Part shown: positions 7,044-13,250 of the stretch, piece after piece
How positions within the stretch are numbered: the first letter of the stretch is position 1
Layout of the letters: each line of letters begins with the position of its first letter
Assembly: GCA_964589175.1 (NCBI GenBank)
Contig: CAZPRY010000033.1
Span: forward strand, 1 to 43,691
Direction: 5' to 3'
DNA from: CAZPRY01 sp964589175
Lineage (GTDB): Bacteria > Fidelibacterota > UBA2242
DNA length: 43,691 bases
Program-made: the position numbers and the translations under genes
The notes under the pieces: model-generated
Told to the model about the DNA's origin: nothing
Seen by the model: the letters and a program-made list of their open reading frames with translations, nothing else
Database searches by the model: none

Positions 7044-7077
7044 TGAAACGTTTTTATAGCGTTTATAAAACGTTTCA
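7044..7077. repeat. Inverted repeat with 11-bp arms after the protease gene
   Basis: TGAAACGTTTT and AAAACGTTTCA are exact reverse complements around a 12-nt centre. Each arm contains the self-complementary AAACGTTT. It lies 22 nt beyond the protease stop. It could be a transcript-end hairpin (no clear U tract) or a LacI-family-like operator pair. Confidence 0.45.
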
Positions 7078-7098
7078 CCTCTTTTGTTTCTATGAACT

Positions 7099-8955
7099 TC
7101 ATTGGTAAATTAGGTTAAATAGTTGATTAGCCATATCATTATCAATGGATTTGAGAATCTTATATTCATCAAGTGCCGATCCATTATCTCCAAGCATCAA
7201 ATAACACAGGCCCAGATTGTAGTACGCCTCGGCATAATCTGGCTTGATGCGGATGGCCTGCTTATAGGCTTTTATCGCTTCTGGGTAGCGTTCAAGGTTG
7301 GCATAATCAAAACCCAGACCGTTGTGCGCATCGGCATCATCTGGCTTGATGCGGATGGCCTGCTTATAGGCTTCTATCGCTTCTGTGTAGCGTCCAAGGT
7401 TGCCGTAAATCACGCCCAGATTGTTGTGCGCATCGGCATAATCTGGCTCGATGCGGATGGCCTGCTTATAGGCTTCCATCGCTTCTGGCCAGCGACCGAG
7501 TTTGCCATAAGTCACGCCTTGGTTATAGTGCGCCTCGGCAAAATCTGGCTTGATGCGGATGGCCTGCTTATTGGCTTCTATCGCTTCTGGGTAGCGTCCG
7601 CGGTTATAATAGGAATCGCCCAGATTGTAGTACGCCTCGGCAAAATCTGGCTCGATGCGGATGGCCTGCTTATAGGCTTCTATCGCTTCTGTGTAGCGTA
7701 CAAGGTTGCCGTAAATCACGCCCAGATTGTAGTGCGCCTCGGCAAAATCTGGCTTGATGCGGATGGCCTGCTTATAGGCTTCTATCGCTTCTGGGTAGCG
7801 TACAAGGTTGCCGTAAATCACGCCCAGATTGTAGTACGCCTTGGCAAAATCTGGCTTGATGCGGATGGCCTGCTTATAGGCTTCTATCGCTTCTGGATAG
7901 CGACCGAGTTCATAATAGGTCAAGCCCAGGTTGTAGTACGCAACAGCATGATCTGGCTCGATGCGGATGGCCTGCTTATAGGCTTCTATCGCTTCTGGGT
8001 AGCGTCCGAGGTTATAATAGGAATCGCCCAGATTGTAGTGCGCGTTGGCATAATCTGGCTCGATGCGGATGGCCTGCTTATAGGCTTCTATCGCTTCTGG
8101 GTGGCGACCGAGTTCGCCATTGCAATACCCAATTTGAAAATAGGCAACTGCATAGTTTGGGTCTTTCTTTGCCGCCTTTTCAAAATAAGGAAGGGCTTTC
8201 TCATAGTCATCTGCCCAGAGGTAAATAAGCCCATCATAGTATGATCCGTCTGCCGAAGCAAGCCCATCCTCTGGGTTACTAGATCCCCATTCAGCGAGTG
8301 TCTTTCCTTCACTGGGTATAAGTTTTTCTATCCTTTCACCGGGGATAGCGAAGTTAAGATTTTGTCCCTCAATTAATTGAAAAGATGCGATCCCAATGAC
8401 CTCACCTTTCATATTGACTACGGGACTGCCACTTGAACCCGGAGATATAGCTGCAGTAATTTGAATAATCTTTCCGAATCCAGGGATTTCTCGAACCGCA
8501 GAGACAATTCCATCAGAAACCGTTTGTTCAAGCCCTAGCGGACTACCAATTACTAAAATTGGTTCACCTTCTTCAGGAACAGTGGAACTAATTGACAAGG
8601 GTAATACATCTTCCCGTGGAATATTTACCGAAACGCGGACAATATCACCTTCCGTGTCTTCTGCTACAATTTGAGAGATTGGGTAAACTTTCCCTTCTAT
8701 TGTTTTAACATCGGCGCGGTCAACATCTTGAAGCACATGCCGGTTAGTGATAACATCGCCGTTTCGGTTGATAAAAAAGCCACTTCCTTGGCCAAGAGGT
8801 TCTCCTTCATTATCATAAGTCAGGATTACAACAGTAGATGGTTTAATCATTTTGACGAGTACTGGTATTTTTTCCTGAGCCGATAATTGAATGGCACATG
8901 CAAACCATAAAAGAGTAACTATTGAAGGTATCGAAAACCAGCGATTTATCCTCAT
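7099..8955 (-). CDS. Secreted trypsin-like (HtrA-type) serine protease with TPR repeats
   Basis: A 618-residue protein. An N-terminal signal peptide (MRINRWFSIPSIVTLLWFAC, cut near SAQ) leads to an S1C-type trypsin-like domain (about 30-220). The triad is visible: H73 in TNRHVL, D104 in EGDIVRV and S175 in SPGSSGSPVV. There is no PDZ domain. Instead about eleven 34-residue TPRs fill residues 240-610, nine of them almost identical (YPEAIEAYKQAIRIEPD...). The ATG at 8955 is chosen because it has GGAG eight bases upstream; a GTG at 8997 would add 14 residues before the signal peptide. It probably acts in the periplasm or at the surface, with the TPRs binding substrate or partners. Trypsin-TPR fusions are known elsewhere. 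The near-identical repeats imply recent expansion. Confidence 0.88.
   Translation of the reverse strand: MRINRWFSIPSIVTLLWFACAIQLSAQEKIPVLVKMIKPSTVVILTYDNEGEPLGQGSGFFINRNGDVITNRHVLQDVDRADVKTIEGKVYPISQIVAEDTEGDIVRVSVNIPREDVLPLSISSTVPEEGEPILVIGSPLGLEQTVSDGIVSAVREIPGFGKIIQITAAISPGSSGSPVVNMKGEVIGIASFQLIEGQNLNFAIPGERIEKLIPSEGKTLAEWGSSNPEDGLASADGSYYDGLIYLWADDYEKALPYFEKAAKKDPNYAVAYFQIGYCNGELGRHPEAIEAYKQAIRIEPDYANAHYNLGDSYYNLGRYPEAIEAYKQAIRIEPDHAVAYYNLGLTYYELGRYPEAIEAYKQAIRIKPDFAKAYYNLGVIYGNLVRYPEAIEAYKQAIRIKPDFAEAHYNLGVIYGNLVRYTEAIEAYKQAIRIEPDFAEAYYNLGDSYYNRGRYPEAIEANKQAIRIKPDFAEAHYNQGVTYGKLGRWPEAMEAYKQAIRIEPDYADAHNNLGVIYGNLGRYTEAIEAYKQAIRIKPDDADAHNGLGFDYANLERYPEAIKAYKQAIRIKPDYAEAYYNLGLCYLMLGDNGSALDEYKILKSIDNDMANQLFNLIYQ
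7221..8110. repeat. 102-bp tandem DNA repeats encoding TPRs
   Basis: About nine units of 102 bp, each containing CTTGATGCGGATGGCCTGC or CTCGATGCGGATGGCCTGC on the plus strand. They are nearly identical in their core and vary mainly around the loop codons. The length is exactly three times 34, so unit gain or loss keeps the frame. A long plus-strand open frame here is only the mirror of these repeats. Confidence 0.85.
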
Positions 8956-9070
8956 AACTTCAACTCCACGGTTCATTTCTGATAAATACTTTTCCACCTA
9001 AAGCCACTTTCCGGGACGAGTATAAGCCGCACCGGTATAGTCTGAGGCGATGGCTAGAGAATTTTACCCA

Positions 9071-9187
9071 TTATTTAAGAAGTCCATCATCATTTCTTTT
9101 TTTCCAACTGTTCCATGCTCGTCTTGCAAAAATGAAAAAAGCACCAAGAATAAAAGCGGCAATTACTTTAGCCCAATTAATTTCCAT
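9071..9187 (-). CDS. Small single-pass membrane protein (38 aa)
   Basis: A leftward frame starting MEINWAKVIAAFILGAFFIF and ending KKRNDDGLLK. Residues 7-20 are a hydrophobic helix followed by a positive stretch (ARRAWNSWKKR), which predicts the C-terminus inside. AGAAAGG lies seven to eight bases before the ATG. It sits about 115 nt upstream of the protease gene on the same strand. Its function is unknown; small toxin-like or regulatory membrane peptides look like this. Confidence 0.55.
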   Translation of the reverse strand: MEINWAKVIAAFILGAFFIFARRAWNSWKKRNDDGLLK

Positions 9188-9845
9188 TGATAACCTTTCT
9201 GTTATTAATTGAAAAGTTAAGCCGGGACACTTCCACCTATAGCATTCCGGCCTTTATTGCCCCACCGTAAAGATTTATTTTCACCCGAACATTGATTAAT
9301 CCAGTGACGTTCAATGAGAAGCGAAATCTTTCCGGTTTTAGATTCCATAATATCTGCCGATGTTAACGCCCTGCAAAAACCAATTTTCAGCGCAGCCAAA
9401 TTGGTTTCATTCTTCTTGTGTAAGCGCAAGGGAATTCCCGTCCCAATTAAAGCCTGTTAAATAGCCCGTATTCAACCGAAAGGTATTTGCAGAACAATAA
9501 AAACCATGCAAGCGGTCTCGCATTTCTTTGCCTTGCTATTTAATCTATCTTATTAAGAATATTTAAGAGAATCAAGCCATTTCTCGACTTGAAGGATTAC
9601 AATCTAGTATAGATACAAAACGGTATGAAAAACATTTTTTATGATACGAGGTATGAACTCGGACAATGGAAAAATCAGACCGCCGAAAGTCTTGAAATTC
9701 GCATTAAGAATCAATATACCGTAAAATAAGAAGATATTTCAAATGAGCCTGCCGACGATAAAACCTATTAGGGCACTTTACATCACCATACGACGATTTA
9801 AACCGGGAGTGAATAGTTAATAGGCCAATATCAAATTTCTTAAAA
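9188..9845. other. Gene-poor stretch
   Basis: A leftward 70-codon frame at 9217-9429 has no ribosome site that I can see and matches nothing I recognise. It may be a gene remnant. The rest, from 9430 to about 9765, is AT-rich with no supported gene. The right end is direct repeat copy B. Confidence 0.4.
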
Positions 9846-9879
9846 TCAGCCCCCAGGTTGGGAGTTTTCGTTCTGTAAT
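9766..9879. repeat. Direct repeat copy B (partner of 761-879)
   Basis: It aligns with copy A in the same orientation, from TTAGGGCACTTTACA through ATATCAAATTTC to GTTCTGTAATG. It covers the last dozen codons and the downstream region of the 137-aa gene. Confidence 0.6.
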
Positions 9880-10259
9880 GCCTGTAGACCTAAATCCATT
9901 AGGAAACTGAGACTTTTTATGCCTTCGGTAATGTTCCAGATCGAACTATCATCCGGAAATTCGCCCTCAGAGTGTTGTCCGTCCGAGTGTTGTCCGATTG
10001 CCCGGAGTCCGTCATTCAGATATTCAATGAAATCTATCGGTCCGAAAGAGTTATCAATTGTCTGACCAAGCGTCGCGCTGTCTCTCTTCTGGTCCAGTAA
10101 CTGAATTCGCTTTTCGGAGACGTTGCGGGAAAGCAGATAATCCAGATAGCCAATTACGATCTGCTGGTTATCCGGCTGGTTTCTGATTTTTTCCAGATAC
10201 AAGCAAAAATCCGGAAGGAATCCTTCCGTACTAATCGTTTGAGATTCTTGTTCTGCCAT
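9846..10259 (-). CDS. Hypothetical protein (137 aa)
   Basis: I recognise no family. The protein is acidic, Gln- and Asp-rich and soluble, with no signal peptide or membrane helix. It contains a short duplicated stretch, GQHSDGQHSEG (about residues 90-100), visible in the DNA as a repeated GAGTGTTGTCCG. The ATG has a good GGAGAAATGAC ribosome site and an extended -10 promoter about 60 bp upstream, so it is probably expressed. Its 3' end is the region shared with direct repeat copy A near the integrase, which suggests a related gene once stood there. It is the last gene before tRNA-Arg. Confidence 0.65.
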   Translation of the reverse strand: MAEQESQTISTEGFLPDFCLYLEKIRNQPDNQQIVIGYLDYLLSRNVSEKRIQLLDQKRDSATLGQTIDNSFGPIDFIEYLNDGLRAIGQHSDGQHSEGEFPDDSSIWNITEGIKSLSFLMDLGLQALQNENSQPGG

Positions 10260-10319
10260 GTCATTTCTCCTCGTTTATTAGGTTGTTTTTAATGTCTTAG
10301 CGAACACTTTTTGAAATCC

Positions 10320-10328
10320 ATTATAGCA
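10320..10328 (-). promoter_or_regulatory. Extended -10 promoter for the 137-aa gene
   Basis: On the minus strand TGC-TATAAT is a perfect extended -10. The -35 region is poor. The start would lie near 10313, leaving a leader of about 53 nt before the ATG at 10259. Confidence 0.45.
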
Positions 10329-10478
10329 ATACTCGGTCAATTTCACTGGACGGAATGAAATGCGTATCCAGTTCCGTATCCGGTTTACGATGACAAAATA
10401 TACACAACTCTACAGGTTTCGGCAGGAGTCATCCATTCAGAAAGTTTGTCTAAATGACAGAATACTACTTGGTTTTTA

Positions 10479-10507
10479 TTGACGGTAAACATAATTTTGT
10501 CTGCTAT
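10479..10507 (+). promoter_or_regulatory. Possible tRNA-Arg promoter
   Basis: TTGACG and TGCTAT are 17 nt apart just before the tRNA. The expected start falls at or slightly inside the mature 5' end, so either the leader is absent or another promoter is used. Confidence 0.3.
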
Positions 10508-10510
10508 TTC

Positions 10511-10583
10511 GCCCTTGTAGTTCAAGCGGATAGAACGAAGGATTCCTAATCCTTTAATTCGGGTTCGAGTCCCGGCGAGGGTA
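10511..10583 (+). tRNA. tRNA-Arg (anticodon CCT)
   Basis: A full cloverleaf can be folded. The acceptor is GCCCTTG with CGAGGGT, the D stem GTTC/GAAC, and the anticodon stem AAGGA/TCCTT with loop TTCCTAA (anticodon CCT, reads AGG). The T arm is TCGGG-TTCGAGT-CCCGG, with discriminator A. CCA is not encoded. It marks the border between the accessory region on its left and the housekeeping operon on its right. The next gene's ribosome site follows within 15 nt, so it may share a transcript with the TPR gene. Confidence 0.93.
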
Positions 10584-10606
10584 CGAGTAACATAAAGGAG
10601 ATTTGA

Positions 10607-11290
10607 ATGTTAAAGCCGAAAAAGAAGATTACCAGAAAAGAGATTAAAAAGGACCCGGTACTAGAGAATATTGCCAAAGCGGAGGCATTTATTCGCGAAA
10701 AGACAAAGTTACTGGGCTACATCCTGATTGCCGTAACCGTGATCCTGGTCCTGTCCATCCTGATGATTCGATCCAAGAAGAAAGCTAATATCGAGGCGGC
10801 CGGCGAGCTGGGAATTGCCGAGATGGCGATTTCTCGCGGGGACATCGACGATGCCGTCCTGCGTCTCGAGAACATCGTGAATACGTACAAAGGAACAAAG
10901 AATGCGGGTGTAGCCACGGCATTACTGGCTCAGACGCACCTGAATAAATCCGAATATGAGGAAGCCGAGCAGAATTTTAAGCGCTACGTCGATAAATTCG
11001 GTGACGATGATATGATCCTGGCGTCGGCTTACAGCGGTTTGGCGGTTTGCGCCGAGAAGAAAGACGACTATGGTTCCGCGGCCGGCTATTTTGAAAAGGC
11101 CGGAAAGATCGCTCCCTATAAATTTCAAAAGCACGAATACCAGATCAATGGTGTCCGCAACCTGATCAAAACCAGCCAGCTGGGAAAAGCCGACCAGATT
11201 GTCACCGATCTGCTGCAGGATGATCCAAATTTCCAGAATAAGAGTGCTCTGGAGCAATTGAGTGCGCAGATCAAGGTACTCAAGGGATAA
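10607..11290 (+). CDS. Membrane-anchored TPR protein (YfgM-like)
   Basis: A 227-residue protein. A basic N-terminus (MLKPKKKITRKEIKKDP) is followed by one membrane helix (about 35-54, LLGYILIAVTVILVLSILMI) and then a TPR-like periplasmic region with helices such as ISRGDIDDAVLRLENIV and KSEYEEAEQNFKRYVDKFG. The layout matches YfgM-type ancillary proteins of the secretion and folding pathway, but the basis is architecture only. The start is supported by AAAGGAG seven bases upstream. It lies between tRNA-Arg and the rimP-nusA-infB operon. A promoter and hairpin follow it, so it is probably transcribed mainly with the tRNA. Confidence 0.75.
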   Translation: MLKPKKKITRKEIKKDPVLENIAKAEAFIREKTKLLGYILIAVTVILVLSILMIRSKKKANIEAAGELGIAEMAISRGDIDDAVLRLENIVNTYKGTKNAGVATALLAQTHLNKSEYEEAEQNFKRYVDKFGDDDMILASAYSGLAVCAEKKDDYGSAAGYFEKAGKIAPYKFQKHEYQINGVRNLIKTSQLGKADQIVTDLLQDDPNFQNKSALEQLSAQIKVLKG

Positions 11291-11302
11291 CCGATATTTA
11301 AC

Positions 11303-11331
11303 TTGGAGATTTGGGATTCAAACACTATATT
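11303..11331 (+). promoter_or_regulatory. Promoter for the rimP-nusA-infB operon
   Basis: TTGGAG (11303-11308) and TATATT (11326-11331) are 17 nt apart. Transcription would begin near 11338, immediately before the hairpin at 11341. Confidence 0.55.
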
Positions 11332-11340
11332 TAACGTTTG

Positions 11341-11379
11341 AAAAGTGGGTTGACAAGCCCACTTTTTTCGTTTTTTTTG
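11341..11379 (+). terminator. Terminator/attenuator hairpin before rimP
   Basis: AAAAGTGGGTT-GAC-AAGCCCACTTTT (one bulge) is followed by a T-rich run to 11378. It ends only about 15 nt before the rimP start. It can end the upstream TPR transcript and may also attenuate the rimP operon. Confidence 0.75.
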
Positions 11380-11394
11380 AAGTGAGATTTAAGA

Positions 11395-11844
11395 GTGACT
11401 GAGTTCGAGAAAGCAAAACAGATAGTAGAGTCGATCGCGGAATCCTGTGCTTGTTATGTATTGGGATTTTCGACTCATCGCCATGGGAACAGGACCTTTG
11501 TCCGGATTATTGCGGAATATGAAAGTGGTATTAACATCGATCAGTTAACCGAGATCACCCGTAAAATTAAAGAGAACCCGGCCTTCGATGCGCAGTTTGA
11601 TTCCGATTACCAACTGGAGGTGACTTCGTCCGGGCTGGATTATCATTTACAGACCGTGCGCGATTTTCGCCGCAAACTGGGTAAGGAAATCAAAATCTTT
11701 CACCGTATCGAGGGAGTGAAATCGCCGCTTATCGGCATCGTCACTGAGACAGGAGAGGATACCGTCACCCTGTCCGCCGGAAGAGAAATCAGAACTATAC
11801 CGATTGATGATATCGATTATGGAATCATTGTTTTAAAGTGGTAA
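11395..11844 (+). CDS. rimP: Ribosome maturation factor RimP
   Basis: A 149-residue protein needed for 30S subunit maturation in the cytoplasm. The N-terminal alpha/beta domain has GNRTFVRIIAEYESGINIDQ, the signature EVTSSGLDYHL is at residues 75-85 (usual form EVSSPGLDRPL), and a C-terminal SH3-like barrel includes GIVTETGEDTVTLSAGREI. The length is normal for the family. The start is GTG with only a weak ribosome site, a few bases beyond the terminator U tract. First gene of the classic rimP-nusA-infB order. Confidence 0.93.
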   Translation: MTEFEKAKQIVESIAESCACYVLGFSTHRHGNRTFVRIIAEYESGINIDQLTEITRKIKENPAFDAQFDSDYQLEVTSSGLDYHLQTVRDFRRKLGKEIKIFHRIEGVKSPLIGIVTETGEDTVTLSAGREIRTIPIDDIDYGIIVLKW

Positions 11845-11866
11845 GGCAAAACCAAGGAGAGCAAAA

Positions 11867-13237
11867 TTGATCAATCGCGAGATTATTGATGCATTTTCCC
11901 AGATCGCCCGAGAGAAAAATGTCGATCGCAGCGAGTTGGGAGAGATCATCGAAAGAGTGTTTCTAACCCTGATTGAGAAGAAGTACGAGGATGTCTCCAA
12001 TTTCGACGTCATCGTCAATATGGACAAGGGTGAGATTGAAATTTACCAGCAGAAGACCGTTAGCAAGGATGTGGAAGATCCGCGCCACGAAATCAGCCTG
12101 GAAGACGCCCGTCGGGTAGAACCCGATCTGGAAGTCGGGGATCCCTTTGTGGAAACGATCGATCCGGCCAGCTTCGGACGGCGTTTGATTTCGCATGCCA
12201 AGCAGATCCTCAACCAGCAGATTCTGCGGGTCGAAAAGAATGTGATTTACGAGGAGTACGCCAAGAAGATCGGGCAGATCATTATCGGCGACGTGCATCA
12301 AATCCGCCGCGATTCGGTTTTTATCAATATCGGCAAAGCGGAACTGAAAATGCCCCGCGAAGAACAGATTCCCGGAGAGCGCTATCGCCGCGGCGAGAGC
12401 ATCAAGGCGATTCTGAAGGATGCCGTCATGGGCACCACTGGTCCGGAACTGATTATCTCCCGGGCCGACTCCGCATTCCTGATAAAATTGTTTGAAAACG
12501 AAGTGCCCGAAATCTACGACCGCACAATCGAGATCAAAAAGGTGGCTCGTCATCCCGGCGACCGCAGCAAAGTGATCGTAGAGTCCAACGACCGCCGGAT
12601 CGACGCCGTCGGAGCCTGCGTGGGTATCAAGGGTAGCCGGATTCAGGCCATCGTGCGTGAACTGAACAACGAGAAGATCGATATCATCAACAACAGCAGC
12701 GAACCCGAAATTCTGATCACCCGGGCTCTCTCTCCGGCCAAGCCTTACATGCTGGAAATTGATGAAGAGAAAAAGAGCGCACTGGCCATTTTCGACGATA
12801 ACGAGATTTCGGTCGCTATCGGTAAAATGGGGCAGAATATCCGGCTGGCTTCCGAAGTCACCGGGTATACGATCGACGCAATTAAGAAATCGGACTACGA
12901 AATTTCCGAATCCGAGACCATATACCTGGAAGATATCGAAGGTCTGACGGAACATAACTGGAAATTGTTCTACAGCGTCGGAATCGATACGGCCGAGGAG
13001 TTGCTCTCCGCGCCCATCGACGAACTGCTTAGCATCAAAGGTTTGGGCGAAAAGACGATCGAAAAAATCCTCGGAATCGTCCGTGATTCCGAAGAGAAAC
13101 GCCAGGAGGAGATCGAAGCAGCCCGTGCGGCTGCCCAAGCCGAAGCCGCCAGTTCGGAAGAGTTTGAAGCAATAGAGCCGGGCGCTGAAGATTTTGAGTT
13201 TTCCGACGAAGATATCGCTGAAGACATCGAAGAATAA
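11867..13237 (+). CDS. nusA: Transcription elongation/termination factor NusA
   Basis: A 456-residue protein that binds RNA polymerase and controls pausing, termination and antitermination. Visible domains are the N-terminal RNAP-binding domain (1-130), S1 (about 135-200) and KH1 with GIKGSRI (253-259) after the signature ARHPGDRSKV. KH2 follows with GKMGQNI (319-325), then a helix-hairpin-helix region (SIKGLGEKT, 389-397) and a very acidic Ala/Glu tail. The start is TTG, well supported by AAGGAGAG. It is 22 nt after rimP and 13 nt before infB; ylxR and the L7Ae-like gene often found here are absent. Confidence 0.96.
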   Translation: MINREIIDAFSQIAREKNVDRSELGEIIERVFLTLIEKKYEDVSNFDVIVNMDKGEIEIYQQKTVSKDVEDPRHEISLEDARRVEPDLEVGDPFVETIDPASFGRRLISHAKQILNQQILRVEKNVIYEEYAKKIGQIIIGDVHQIRRDSVFINIGKAELKMPREEQIPGERYRRGESIKAILKDAVMGTTGPELIISRADSAFLIKLFENEVPEIYDRTIEIKKVARHPGDRSKVIVESNDRRIDAVGACVGIKGSRIQAIVRELNNEKIDIINNSSEPEILITRALSPAKPYMLEIDEEKKSALAIFDDNEISVAIGKMGQNIRLASEVTGYTIDAIKKSDYEISESETIYLEDIEGLTEHNWKLFYSVGIDTAEELLSAPIDELLSIKGLGEKTIEKILGIVRDSEEKRQEEIEAARAAAQAEAASSEEFEAIEPGAEDFEFSDEDIAEDIEE

Positions 13238-13250
13238 TAGAAAGAATTAG

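Larger units (their letters stand above)
6343..7098. other. Gene-poor stretch with repeats and hairpins
   Basis: No convincing coding frame is seen; the open frames here lack ribosome sites and protein-like composition. It holds a perfect 14-bp palindrome TACCTGCGCAGGTA (6404-6417). A very GC-rich hairpin (6460-6494) is followed by eight Ts (6498-6505). The 13-mer TCATGTTTTCCGC is directly repeated at 6563-6575 and 6581-6593. A long inverted repeat lies at 7044-7077. Together these suggest a regulatory or small-RNA region, or a junction between two inserted segments. Confidence 0.5.

Noticed and set aside
7221..8110. Possible CRISPR array because of regular repeats
   Set aside because: The 102-bp units are contiguous, in frame and encode TPRs, with no unique spacers. 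No cas genes are present.
7123..8244. Plus-strand 373-codon open frame opposite the TPR gene
   Set aside because: It is the mirror image of the 102-bp repeats (repeating IWLDADGLLIGFYRFW). The opposite strand encodes clear TPRs with a signal peptide and protease domain.
9217..9429. Leftward 70-codon frame
   Set aside because: There is no ribosome site and no recognisable domain; at best it is a degraded gene end.
11963..13138. Long leftward frame (391 codons) opposite nusA
   Set aside because: It is a shadow of nusA codon usage; it has no ribosome site and lies wholly within a well-identified gene.
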